Assembly: GCA_945893365.1 (NCBI GenBank)
Contig: CAMDED010000061.1
Coordinates: 1-41,069 of the forward strand
DNA length: 41,069 nt
Origin: Candidatus Sulfopaludibacter sp. SbA3
Lineage (GTDB): Bacteria > Acidobacteriota > Terriglobia > Bryobacterales > Bryobacteraceae
Direction of reading: 5' to 3'
A program made the position numbers and the translations under genes. Positions 16,041-24,344 of this stretch are shown here, piece after piece (position 1 is the first letter of the stretch; every line of letters starts with the position of its first letter). Under the pieces are notes generated by a model that ran no database searches, was not told the origin of the DNA, and was given only the letters and a program-made list of their open reading frames with translations.

Positions 16041-17278
16041 GCTTCACTTACGAACAGAGTGCGCTCTATTGCGAAGCGGTGGCCCTCGCCGATATCGCCG
16101 CGCGCGCCGGAACGCCGGTGTACGTCTATTCGAGCCAGTCGATTCTCGACAGCTTCCGCGCGTACGACGACGCTCTGACAGGCATTCCGCACATGGTATG
16201 CTACGCGGTTAAGGCGAACTCCACGCTGGCGATCCTCTCGCTGCTCGCGAAGGCGGGCTCGGGCTTTGACATCGTCTCGGGCGGCGAGCTGTTCCGGGTT
16301 GTCAAAGCGGGCGGCGATCCCTCGCGCGTGGTCTTTTCAGGTGTGGGAAAAACGCCCGAAGAAGTGGACTACGCGCTCGCCCAGGGCATTCATAGCTTCA
16401 ACGCCGAGTCCGAGGCGGAACTTTCGCTCATCGACGCCATCGCGAACCGCCGCGGCGTCAAGGTCAGCTTCGCCCTGCGAGTCAACCCCGATGTGGACGC
16501 CGTCACGCACCCCTACACGGCGACCGGACTGCGCGACCACAAGTTCGGGATCGACATCTCCGATGTAGAGGGAGTCTACGAACGCGCCCGGAGCCTGAAG
16601 AACCTGGTTGCGCATGGCGTAAGCTGCCATATCGGATCTCAGTTGCTGAGTACGTCTCCGATGATGGACGCCTCCGATAAGATGATGGCTCTGGTCGGCC
16701 GCCTGCGCGCCTCCGGCCACTGCATCCAATACTTCGACGCGGGCGGAGGTCTCGGCGTCTCCTACAAGCCCGCCGACCAGGCCCCGGAGATCGGTCAGTT
16801 CATCGCGAGCCTGCGCGCGAAGCTTGCGGCCAAAGACCTCAAGGTCATGATCGAGCCTGGGCGTTCCATCGTGGGCCCCGCGGGCGTGTTACTCACGCGC
16901 GTGCTCTATCGCAAGAGCACCGGCCGCAAGGAGTTCGTCATCGTCGACGCGGCGATGAACGATCTTATCCGTCCCGCGCTCTATCAGTCCCATCATGAGA
17001 TCATTCCCCTTCGCGAGACCGGCCGCGCCGGCGTGGTTGCCGACGTCGTCGGTCCCGTTTGCGAAACGGGAGATTTCCTGGCGCGCGGACGCACCGTCGC
17101 CAATGTCATGCCGGGCGATCTGATGGCCGTCTGTACGGTTGGGGCGTACGGTTTCGTCCAGGCGTCGAACTACAATTCACGCACCCGCCCGCCCGAGGTG
17201 CTGGTCGAGGGCAGCCAGTGGCGCGTCGTCCGAACCCGTGAGACCTACGACGATCTGATTCGCGGCGAACAGATCTAG
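16037..17278 (+). CDS. lysA: diaminopimelate decarboxylase
   Basis: Fold-type III PLP enzyme making L-lysine from meso-diaminopimelate, the last step of lysine synthesis. PLP binds Lys59 in CYAVKANS. Other signatures: SCHIGSQ, GGGLGV, EPGRSIVGPAG, the CETGDF motif with the cross-subunit Cys, and GAYGFVQASNYNSRTRPPEV near the C-terminus. At 413 residues the length is normal. It overlaps the phosphatase gene by ATGA (16037-16040) and is followed 8 bases later by the transporter. Confidence 0.95.
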   Translation: MSFTYEQSALYCEAVALADIAARAGTPVYVYSSQSILDSFRAYDDALTGIPHMVCYAVKANSTLAILSLLAKAGSGFDIVSGGELFRVVKAGGDPSRVVFSGVGKTPEEVDYALAQGIHSFNAESEAELSLIDAIANRRGVKVSFALRVNPDVDAVTHPYTATGLRDHKFGIDISDVEGVYERARSLKNLVAHGVSCHIGSQLLSTSPMMDASDKMMALVGRLRASGHCIQYFDAGGGLGVSYKPADQAPEIGQFIASLRAKLAAKDLKVMIEPGRSIVGPAGVLLTRVLYRKSTGRKEFVIVDAAMNDLIRPALYQSHHEIIPLRETGRAGVVADVVGPVCETGDFLARGRTVANVMPGDLMAVCTVGAYGFVQASNYNSRTRPPEVLVEGSQWRVVRTRETYDDLIRGEQI

Positions 17279-17285
17279 AACGGCC

Positions 17286-18539
17286 ATGAAAAACCTGCGC
17301 TGGTACATTTGCGCGCTCCTCTTCTACGCCACCACCATCAATTACATCGACCGCCAGGTGCTTGGGCTCTTGAAACCCGTGCTCGAACGCGAGCTGGGCT
17401 GGCGGGAGTCGGAATACGGCTGGATTGTCTTCGCTTTTCAGACCGCCTACGCGTTGATGATGCCGTTCGCCGGCCGCGCCATGGACTGGCTCGGAACCCG
17501 CCTCGGGTACGCGCTTGCCGTGGTGTTCTGGAGTCTTGCCGCGATGGGGCATGCCGCTGCGGGCAGTGCCGCTCAGTTCGCGATCGCCCGTTTCGGACTG
17601 GGCGCCGGCGAAGCGGCCAATTTCCCCGCCGCTATCAAAACTGTGGCGGACTGGTTCCCCATGAAGGAGCGCGCCTTCGCCACCGGAATCTTCAACAGCG
17701 GCTCGAACGTCGGCGCGGTTGTGGCTCCGCTCATGGTTCCCTGGATTGCTTCCCAGTGGGGCTGGCGCGCGGCGTTCTTAGCGACCGGCGCGCTCGGGTT
17801 TACCTGGGTGGCGCTCTGGTGGTGGCTCTACTACCCGCCGGATCGGCATCCAAGGCTCCTTCCGGAAGAACTCGCCTTGATCACCGCGGATCGCGAAGGT
17901 GAAGATGCCGCCGAGGGCGTGCCTTATCTGCGTCTGCTCGCCGAAAGGCGCGCCTGGGCCTTTCTGATTGGCAAATTCCTCACCGACCCCGTCTGGTGGT
18001 TCTACCTTTTCTGGCTCCCGGGATTCCTGAACAAACAGTACGGTCTCGACCTGACTCAGCTCGGACCTCCCCTGGTCACGGTATATGTCGCGGCCGACAT
18101 CGGATCGATAGGCGGCGGCTGGCTTTCCTCAAAACTTCTCGCCATCGGATGGAGCGTGAATCGGGCCCGCAAGACGGCGATGCTGGTCTGCGCGGTGGCC
18201 GTGACGTCCGTCGTTTTTGTCATTCAGGCGGGCGGAAACCTCTGGCTTGCGGTGACGCTGGTTTCGATTGCGGCGGCGGCGCATCAGGGCTGGTCGGCGA
18301 ATCTGTTTACGCTGGCGTCCGATCTGTTCCCGCGGCGCGCCGTCGGATCGGTGGTCGGATTGGGCGGCATGGCCGGCGCGATCGGAGGAATGCTGGTGGC
18401 CCCCGCCGTCGGTTACTGGCTCGAATGGTCCGGCGGCTCCTACGGGCCTCTGTTCTATGTGGCCGGGTCCATGTATCTGCTGGCGCTTGGGATCATTCAC
18501 CTTCTCGCGCCCCGGCTGGATAGAGCGCCTTCCGCTTAG
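17286..18539 (+). CDS. MFS transporter, anion:cation symporter (hexuronate/sugar-acid) type
   Basis: A 417-residue, 12-helix major facilitator. Family marks are NYIDRQVLGLLKPVL in helix 1, RAMDWLGTR (loop 2-3), GEAANFPAAIKTVADWFP in helix 4-5 and FNSGSNVGAVVAP. These are characteristic of ExuT-type hexuronate and related sugar-acid importers. Exact substrate unknown. It is the last gene of the rpiB operon and may feed sugar acids into the pathway that ends at DeoC/RpiB, but that is only context. The convergent metalloprotease gene ends 34 bases downstream. Confidence 0.88.
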   Translation: MKNLRWYICALLFYATTINYIDRQVLGLLKPVLERELGWRESEYGWIVFAFQTAYALMMPFAGRAMDWLGTRLGYALAVVFWSLAAMGHAAAGSAAQFAIARFGLGAGEAANFPAAIKTVADWFPMKERAFATGIFNSGSNVGAVVAPLMVPWIASQWGWRAAFLATGALGFTWVALWWWLYYPPDRHPRLLPEELALITADREGEDAAEGVPYLRLLAERRAWAFLIGKFLTDPVWWFYLFWLPGFLNKQYGLDLTQLGPPLVTVYVAADIGSIGGGWLSSKLLAIGWSVNRARKTAMLVCAVAVTSVVFVIQAGGNLWLAVTLVSIAAAAHQGWSANLFTLASDLFPRRAVGSVVGLGGMAGAIGGMLVAPAVGYWLEWSGGSYGPLFYVAGSMYLLALGIIHLLAPRLDRAPSA

Positions 18540-18572
18540 AAAGCGCTCACAGCCCGGCTTACCGCGGACCGG

Positions 18573-20279
18573 TCATCTCCTCACCACGGTGAGCGACCGC
18601 CAGCTCGAGTTCCCGGCGGCGTCGAAAGCCCGGATCACGACGTTGTTCGTACCCACGAGCAGGGGCACGGTGACGCTCCAGTAGTTGATTCCGGACGCCG
18701 TTCCGGACGATCCGAAGTTGTTTGTCCAGCGTACTTCGGTCACGCCGATGTTATCGGATGCCGAACCCCGCACGCCTAGACTCGCGCTCGTCGTTCCAAT
18801 CATGGTGCCGCTCGGGTATGTTATCGATATCGCGGGCGGAACCGTGTCGCTCGACGGCGGATTGACGGGCGGCGTCACTGGTGGATTGACCGGCGGCGTC
18901 ACCGGCGGCGTCACCGGCGGCGTGACGGGCGGCGTCACTGGCGGCGTGACGGGCGGCGTTACTGGTGGAGTGACAGGCGGCGTCACTGGCGGCGTTACTG
19001 GTGGAGTGACAGGCGGCGTCACTGGCGGCGTGACGGGCGGCGTCACTGGCGGAGTGACCGGTGGAGTTACCGGCGGATTGACGGGTGGCGTGGGGCCGGT
19101 GGGAGGTGTGGTCTGCGCACCGTACAGCAACCGGATGGCCGCCACGTCTTCCGCGGCCAGCCCCGAAGTCTGTCTGTAGTACGGGTACATCACCGAGCCG
19201 GGCAGGTCCGAGTGGCCCAGACCGAGTGCGTGTCCGGTCTCATGAAGCGCTACCGAAAACAAGTCCACGTTCGATCCGGCGTTCCAGATTTCAGCGGCAT
19301 CGAGGTGCATGTCGCCGGCAATAGGCTCCGGGTTCGGCGGCGACGGAAAGAACGTGTGCGCCAGCACCTTGCCAGGCCCGTCGAAGGGATACGAATCGCC
19401 GTGAGCGGACGACGCGAAGAAGATATTCATCGTCTGCGGCGCACTTGGATCCACACCCGGCGCGAACGTAACTCTCGCGGATTGGCTCCATGTTTCCATG
19501 GCGCGCACGATTTCGTTTTGTACCGTTAGCGCCGGAATCCGCGTCGTTAACTCTCCAAAGCGATAGCCCACTATCGCTCCCTGCGAACCCGTCGGCCAGC
19601 CCTTACTCGCCTGCGCGTATTGCCCCATGAGGCCGGCTTCGGTTGCGCCGCCCGGGCACGCCACCATATCCTTGCCATTGATCAGGTCTTCCGAAGGCGC
19701 AAATATGTATGCCACCTCATCCGATTCCGCGAGTGCCACTGCCTGAGGCGGCGTTGCCGCCACCAGCAAATGATTCGGCAGCATGGATGCCCGCTCCAGA
19801 ATGACGATCCCCTGTTGCTGAGTCAGGGCGCGCGCCCTCGCCATGTCTACGTCGGAGTGAAACTCCACCACAAAGGCCGCCCCAAATTCCTCGTCGGCCA
19901 CATTTTCTAGTTGCTGTGATGGCCCTACTCGCGATCTCGGGCTGAGTTTATCTTGAGCCGGCAATCGCCCGGTCCAGCGCAAACCAAGTCCTTCAAACGA
20001 CATTCCGTCCGGCGCGGAGATGGACAACCCGTACTCCGGGACGGATCCCGCGATCGCCGCACCTCGATCGCGAAGAGCTTTAAGATCGGCCGCTTTCGGA
20101 AGTGCCGGATACTGCACCAGGAAATGCGAGCGTCCCGCCGTCCTCGGTTCAACGCCCGATTCCAGGCTCGCGCCCGCGTACGACGTGTCGATACTGCGGG
20201 TCTTCAGACGAAGTGCCGGGCTCTCGGCAGCGGCGGCCGCTGCTAACGGAAGCAATAAGATGACATTCAAAAAGCGCAT
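18573..20279 (-). CDS. secreted matrixin-like zinc metalloprotease with PPVT-repeat linker and Ig-like C-terminal domain
   Basis: Start ATG 20279 is preferred since MRFLNVILLLPLAAAAAA is a clear signal peptide; a longer frame to 20375 adds unrelated residues. The protein is 568 residues. After an N-terminal region resembling a protease propeptide, the metzincin zinc site HETGHALGLGH is encoded at 19244-19212, followed by the Met-turn segment SVMYPYY. A linker of about 79 residues made of PPVT and PPVN units follows, then a last domain of about 90 residues (VPPAISITYPSGTMIGTTSA and on) with Ig-like features typical of bacterial surface proteins. It probably degrades extracellular protein. Divergent from the NHL-repeat gene. 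Confidence 0.88.
   Translation of the reverse strand: MRFLNVILLLPLAAAAAAESPALRLKTRSIDTSYAGASLESGVEPRTAGRSHFLVQYPALPKAADLKALRDRGAAIAGSVPEYGLSISAPDGMSFEGLGLRWTGRLPAQDKLSPRSRVGPSQQLENVADEEFGAAFVVEFHSDVDMARARALTQQQGIVILERASMLPNHLLVAATPPQAVALAESDEVAYIFAPSEDLINGKDMVACPGGATEAGLMGQYAQASKGWPTGSQGAIVGYRFGELTTRIPALTVQNEIVRAMETWSQSARVTFAPGVDPSAPQTMNIFFASSAHGDSYPFDGPGKVLAHTFFPSPPNPEPIAGDMHLDAAEIWNAGSNVDLFSVALHETGHALGLGHSDLPGSVMYPYYRQTSGLAAEDVAAIRLLYGAQTTPPTGPTPPVNPPVTPPVTPPVTPPVTPPVTPPVTPPVTPPVTPPVTPPVTPPVTPPVTPPVTPPVTPPVTPPVNPPVTPPVNPPSSDTVPPAISITYPSGTMIGTTSASLGVRGSASDNIGVTEVRWTNNFGSSGTASGINYWSVTVPLLVGTNNVVIRAFDAAGNSSWRSLTVVRR
18856..19092. repeat. 12-bp coding tandem repeat (PPVT units)
   Basis: About 19-20 copies of a 12-bp unit (GGCGGCGTCACT and variants on the plus strand), coding for PPVT/PPVN on the minus strand. 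It is in frame and forms the linker of the metalloprotease. Copy number is likely to vary between strains. It is not a CRISPR: there are no spacers. Confidence 0.9.
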
Positions 20280-20583
20280 GTTCAGCTTATCGACCCGAGG
20301 AGACGCTCCGACATTGGGAGAAGCACTTAGTACCTCGTGTCGCCAAGTCTTTGTTTTTTTCGGCAAAATTGGCAAGATATCACATTTCTCTCTGGTGAAT
20401 CCTCACCCCCATCGATGCGGGTTTCGTGGCCGTTACGGGCGAATCGGACTTGTGAATCCTGTTTGGTTGCCCGGCGGAGGCGCGCCTTTTGTCAACCGGA
20501 AGGAATAGGGTGAAACTTCTAGGCATGCGTAACTTCCCGCCCCGTAACGGAGAGCTTTCGAGAGCCGGAAACACTTAGATAGA
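20280..20583. other. divergent intergenic region between metalloprotease and NHL genes
   Basis: No gene is seen in these 304 bases. GTGAATCCT occurs twice (near 20395 and 20453) flanking a segment with CCGTTACGGGCG; CCGTAACGG appears again near 20541, so short matching arms exist. GAGAGC is directly repeated near 20552-20567. No riboswitch that I know fits. It must contain the promoters for both genes. Confidence 0.4.
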
Positions 20584-22974
20584 GTGAGGATTTCGATCTG
20601 GGCGCTCGGATTGGCATTGCTGGGATTCGCGTCCGGCGAACCGCCCGCCTTCACGATCCGGACCGTCGCCGGCGGCGAGTACCGCGAAGAAGCCGTTCCC
20701 GCTCTCGAGGCTCAGTTCGCCGGTGTTGAGGGAATCTGCATTTCGCCGCGAGGCGTCATGTATCTTGCGGACACCGCCGCTCACCGCGTCCGCAGGATCA
20801 CGCCGGACGGACTCGTCGAGACCGTGGCCGGCACCGGCTCCGCGGGGTTCTCAGGGGATGGCGGACCAGCCGCACAGGCGCGGCTCAACCTTCCGTTCGC
20901 CGTCGAGACCGACCCTCAAGGGAACCTCTACATCGCCGATTTCGGCAACAACCGTATTCGAAAGGTAACTCCATCCGGTGTGATCTCGACCCTGCTTGGG
21001 GACGGCCGGGCGTCTACGCTGAACACGCCGCGCGCCCTCGCGCTTGCCCGCGACGGCATCTTGTTCTTTGCCGAATTCGAGGCGCATCGCGTTCGCGCCA
21101 TCACGCCCTTCGGCACTCTGCTCGACATCGCGGGAACCGGCGAAAAGGGCCTCAACAACTGGTCCGGACCGGCTTTGGCCGTGCCCCTCGCGTACCCCGC
21201 CGCGCTCGCCTTGGGGCCCGGGAACCTGCTGTTCATCGCCGATAGCGGGAATCACAGGGTCGTGAAAGTTCAGGGGGGAGTTCTGACAGGCCTCTATTGG
21301 GAGGCTTTGACCCCCGTCGGCCTCGCCCTCGACAGCGTTGGCTACCTGTACGTGGCTGACGCGGCGCATTCCAATGTGGCTCGCGTCCAGCCGAACGGGC
21401 AGGCGCGAATCGCGATTGAGCGCGGCAGCCTGAATCCCCGGTCGCTCGCGCTCGATGCGGCGGGAGCCCTCTATATTTCAGACGTCAGGCGCATTCGAAC
21501 GCTGAGGGACGACGTCCTGCGGACCTTCGCGGGCGACGGCGAATACTACTTCAGCGGCGACGGCAACCACGCTGCAAAAGCGCTCCTCAACCGCCCCGCT
21601 GGCGTCGCGGCCGATCCGGACGGAGGCCTGTGGATTGCCGATGAAGGCAACAATCGCATCCGGCGCGTGAGTCCCGAGGGTTATATCTCTACCGCCTTTG
21701 GCGACGGTCGAACCTCCACGCTGAATTCCCCGGCGGCTGTCGCCGTCGATGCCTCCGGCGCACTCTGGGTTGCGGAGTACCTCGGCAACCGCGTGCTCCG
21801 CTTCGTGAACGGGAAGGCGGAGGCGCTTGGCGGCTTTCAATTTCCAAGCGGAGTGGCCTTCGACTCCGCGGGCAATACCTGGGTCGCCGACAGCGGGAAC
21901 GGCCGCGTGGTTTCCGCCCGCGACGGCCTCTTCGTCGCCGGACTCGCCGGGCCTCGCGGCATCGCATTCGACCGTGCCGGACGCCTCTACATTGCCGATA
22001 CCTTCCATCACAGAGTTTTGAAAGTGACCTCGGACGGTTTGATCGAAACCATCGCCGGAACCGGCGTGGAAGGCGCGTCTCAAGGTGGCGGCCGCGCCGT
22101 CGAGACGCGTCTCAGCTTTCCGCGCGCGGTTGCCGTGGATGGGGCCTCGAACGTCTACATCGCGGATACCGGAAACAACTGCATCAGAGTGGTAACGGCG
22201 GATGGACTCATCCAAACCGTTGCCGGCAACGGGGCGCCGGGCTTCGCGGGAGACGGCGGACCGGCTGTCTCGGCTCAACTTCAGTTCCCTGCCGGACTTG
22301 CGATTGACGCCTCGGGTAACCTCTATGTCGCCGACCTGCTGAATAACCGCATTCGCAAGCTTACGCCGATCCAGTCCGCGGCATCCGGGGAAGCCGGGAC
22401 TCTCACAATCGTCAACGCGGCAAGTCTGTTGGCGGGCCCCCTCACGCCCGGCGGACTCGTTTCCTTGTTCGGAAGCGGCCTGGGACCGGACCGGGAAGTG
22501 CTCGTCGCGGGCCTCCCGGCGAGCGTGACCTACGCCGGCGCGGGGCAGATCAATTTTCGCGTGCCGCTTGTGGTAGCGGGAGAATTCTCAGTCGAGCTGC
22601 GCGCCGGCCCGTACCGGCAAAGCGTCGGAGTCGGGGTCGATCCGGGGCTGTTCACGGTCGGCGGCGGGAGAGGGCAGGCCATCGCAACGAATCCCGACGG
22701 CAGCGCCAATTCGATCGCGAATCCGGCGGCGCGCCTGTCGAAGCTGACCCTTTTCGCGACCGGTTTCGACCCGGCCGGCAAAGACGAGGTCTCCGTACGG
22801 ATCGGAGGCCACGAAGCCCAGGTCGATTCCACGGGTCCGGCGCAGGGTCTGGACGGCGTCGTGCGGGTGGATGTAATCGTTCCGTCCGGCTCCCTGCCAT
22901 CCGGCCCCGCAAGCGTCATTCTCAGGGCAGGCAAGGCGGCGAGCCAGCTCGGCGTTTTCATCGGCGTCCAATAA
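20584..22974 (+). CDS. secreted NHL-repeat beta-propeller protein with Solibacter-type C-terminal domain
   Basis: A 796-residue exported protein starting at GTG 20584 (MRISIWALGLALLGFASG as signal). Around ten NHL repeats follow; typical units are YIADFGNNRIRKVTP, WIADEGNNRIRRVSP, YIADTGNNCIRVV and YVADLLNNRIRKLTP, many joined by TVAGTGSAGFSGDGGPA-type linkers. They would make one or two propellers, together about 580 residues. The last 200 residues (TIVNAASLLAGPLTPGGLVS, GSGLGP, YAGAGQINFRVPL, LFATGF) are the C-terminal domain first noticed in large numbers in Candidatus Solibacter (TIGR03437). Function is unknown; a cell-surface or extracellular binding role is likely. This domain is a main reason for the taxonomic guess. 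Confidence 0.9.
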   Translation: MRISIWALGLALLGFASGEPPAFTIRTVAGGEYREEAVPALEAQFAGVEGICISPRGVMYLADTAAHRVRRITPDGLVETVAGTGSAGFSGDGGPAAQARLNLPFAVETDPQGNLYIADFGNNRIRKVTPSGVISTLLGDGRASTLNTPRALALARDGILFFAEFEAHRVRAITPFGTLLDIAGTGEKGLNNWSGPALAVPLAYPAALALGPGNLLFIADSGNHRVVKVQGGVLTGLYWEALTPVGLALDSVGYLYVADAAHSNVARVQPNGQARIAIERGSLNPRSLALDAAGALYISDVRRIRTLRDDVLRTFAGDGEYYFSGDGNHAAKALLNRPAGVAADPDGGLWIADEGNNRIRRVSPEGYISTAFGDGRTSTLNSPAAVAVDASGALWVAEYLGNRVLRFVNGKAEALGGFQFPSGVAFDSAGNTWVADSGNGRVVSARDGLFVAGLAGPRGIAFDRAGRLYIADTFHHRVLKVTSDGLIETIAGTGVEGASQGGGRAVETRLSFPRAVAVDGASNVYIADTGNNCIRVVTADGLIQTVAGNGAPGFAGDGGPAVSAQLQFPAGLAIDASGNLYVADLLNNRIRKLTPIQSAASGEAGTLTIVNAASLLAGPLTPGGLVSLFGSGLGPDREVLVAGLPASVTYAGAGQINFRVPLVVAGEFSVELRAGPYRQSVGVGVDPGLFTVGGGRGQAIATNPDGSANSIANPAARLSKLTLFATGFDPAGKDEVSVRIGGHEAQVDSTGPAQGLDGVVRVDVIVPSGSLPSGPASVILRAGKAASQLGVFIGVQ

Positions 22975-22999
22975 TTCTCCCTGTTTCTGCGGCGCATCC

Positions 23000-23025
23000 A
23001 TCCTGGTCCAATATCCTGGTCCAAT
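23000..23025. repeat. 13-bp tandem duplication in the thiD promoter region
   Basis: ATCCTGGTCCAAT occurs twice head to tail (23000-23012, 23013-23025), immediately upstream of the -10-like TATCCT at 23032-23037. It may be an operator duplication or simple slippage. Confidence 0.75.
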
Positions 23026-23031
23026 AACCGC

Positions 23032-23037
23032 TATCCT
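23032..23037 (+). promoter_or_regulatory. possible -10 box of a leaderless thiD transcript
   Basis: TATCCT ends 6 bases before ATG 23044. No Shine-Dalgarno sequence is present, so transcription could start at or next to the start codon. No good -35 box is seen. Confidence 0.35.
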
Positions 23038-23043
23038 GTAGGC

Positions 23044-23853
23044 ATGCTCCGAGCGGCGCTGACGATTGCCGGTTCCGACCCCAGTGGCGGCGCCGGGATT
23101 CAAGCGGACCTGAAGACTTTTCATCAGTTCGGCGTCTACGGCCAAGCCGCCCTCACTCTCCTGACAGTGCAGAACACCGTAACCGTCGAACGGGTCGAAT
23201 GCCTTTCCCCCGGCCTGGTCGCCCAGCAGATAAACGCGGTGCTCGCGGACATTCGGCCGTCGGCGGCCAAGACAGGCGCGCTCGGCAATAAAGCGATTGT
23301 CGAGGCTGTTGCGGCGGCCGCCGAATTCTTCGATTTTCCGCTCGTCGTCGACCCGGTGATGATCTCCAAACACGGCGTCCCGATGGTGGCGGATGAAGCG
23401 CGCCTCGCAATCCGGGAACATCTCATTCCGCGAGCGTTTCTGCTGACGCCAAATCTGAGCGAAGCGGAGGCGCTGGCGGGCTTCGAGGTTCGCTCGATCG
23501 ACGCCATGCGCCAGGCAGCCAGGCGCCTCTGCGAACTGGGCGCTCGGGCCGTGCTTGTCAAAGGCGGCCATCTTTCCGGGAGCGCTACCGACGTCCTTTT
23601 CGACGGCCGCGCTTTCCGTGAATTCCGGGCCGGGCGCGTCGATACGAAGCATACGCACGGCACGGGATGCACGTACTCCGCGGCCATCGCCGCGGGTCTT
23701 GCGCTTGGCCGGCCGCTGGAGGACGCGGTCGCCTCCGCGAAGCGGTTTATCGACGCCGCAATCCGCGGCAACCCCGGTCTCGGGCGCGGTTCGGGGCCTG
23801 TGGACCATTGGGCCAAAGTGGAGTGGACTGGAGTGAATGGAGCGTTCGCATGA
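23044..23853 (+). CDS. thiD: hydroxymethylpyrimidine/phosphomethylpyrimidine kinase
   Basis: Ribokinase-fold kinase that phosphorylates HMP and HMP-phosphate in thiamine synthesis. Signatures: AGSDPSGGAGIQADLKTF at the N-terminus, VDPVMISKHG, LTPNLSEAEALAG and the anion-hole/catalytic HGTGCTYSAAIAAGLA. At 269 residues the length is normal. No thiamine genes or TPP riboswitch are adjacent; two small genes follow, the first overlapping by ATGA (23850-23853). Confidence 0.95.
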   Translation: MLRAALTIAGSDPSGGAGIQADLKTFHQFGVYGQAALTLLTVQNTVTVERVECLSPGLVAQQINAVLADIRPSAAKTGALGNKAIVEAVAAAAEFFDFPLVVDPVMISKHGVPMVADEARLAIREHLIPRAFLLTPNLSEAEALAGFEVRSIDAMRQAARRLCELGARAVLVKGGHLSGSATDVLFDGRAFREFRAGRVDTKHTHGTGCTYSAAIAAGLALGRPLEDAVASAKRFIDAAIRGNPGLGRGSGPVDHWAKVEWTGVNGAFA

Positions 23854-24056
23854 GGTTCCCGGATCTTCTGATTGAGGCCATCCGGAGCTCTGAAATTCCG
23901 CTGCGTTTTGAACCGGGCGCCGAGGAGTCCGTCGCCCTGCCGGTTACCCGGCTGCTGCGCCGCTGGATCGGCGCCCATGCTTCCGAGGGACCGGCCAGCC
24001 TGCTCCGCTCCCAGTTGCTCGCCGAGCTCGACGGCGAAATCTCCGTTCCCGAATGA
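23850..24056 (+). CDS. small hypothetical protein downstream of thiD
   Basis: 68 residues (MRFPDLLIEAIRSSEIPLRF then EPGAEESVALPVTRLLRRWI, ending ELDGEISVPE). It is soluble and helical, with no recognised domain. The start is given by the 4-base overlap with thiD, which argues for real translation. The role is unknown. Confidence 0.6.
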   Translation: MRFPDLLIEAIRSSEIPLRFEPGAEESVALPVTRLLRRWIGAHASEGPASLLRSQLLAELDGEISVPE

Positions 24057-24069
24057 ATCGCGATTCCCT

Positions 24070-24288
24070 ATGACGAAAGTGCAACTGCATTACGATCTCG
24101 TGTCTCCGCTCACCGATGCGCTTCTGACCCGAATTTCCGACGCCCACTCGATCTTGGGAATTTTCCGCATCCAGCCGGGCGATTCGGGCGAAAACCTGAC
24201 GGTCGAGTACGATTCGAGCCGGCTTACTCCGAAAGAGGTCGAGGCAGCGCTCCGCCGCGCTGGCGTGCCCGCCAAGCCCCGGCGGTAA
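24070..24288 (+). CDS. small ferredoxin-like-fold protein resembling an HMA domain without metal cysteines
   Basis: 72 residues from ATG 24070. The order of strands and helices (KVQLHYDLVS, LTDALLTRISDAHSILGIFR, ENLTVEYDSSRLTPKEVEAA, LRRAG) is the beta-alpha-beta-beta-alpha shape of heavy-metal-associated domains; the ending LTPKEVEAALRRAG is very HMA-like. The CxxC metal site is absent, so it would not bind copper in the usual way. It lies 13 bases behind the previous small gene and probably in the same transcript. Its stop lies inside a degenerate repeat. Confidence 0.65.
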   Translation: MTKVQLHYDLVSPLTDALLTRISDAHSILGIFRIQPGDSGENLTVEYDSSRLTPKEVEAALRRAGVPAKPRR

Positions 24289-24344
24289 GATTGCCTGCCA
24301 AGCTCCGATAGTAAGGCGCATGCCAAGCGACGGCAGCAAAAATG
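24271..24344. repeat. three degenerate tandem units of about 25 bp
   Basis: Units begin GCCAAGC at 24271, 24297 and 24322 and continue with related bases (CCCGGCGGTAAG, TCCGATAGTAAG, GACGGCAGCAAA). The stop codon of the HMA-like gene is in the first unit. Confidence 0.6.

Noticed and set aside
18856-19092. possible CRISPR-like repeat array
   Set aside because: Units of 12 bp follow one another without spacers and are in frame in a protein gene.
18685-19179. plus-strand frame with GGVT repeats
   Set aside because: Shadow of the PPVT coding repeat in the metalloprotease.
22588-23808. 406-codon minus-strand open frame
   Set aside because: It covers thiD and the end of the NHL gene in antisense; composition is that of a shadow frame.
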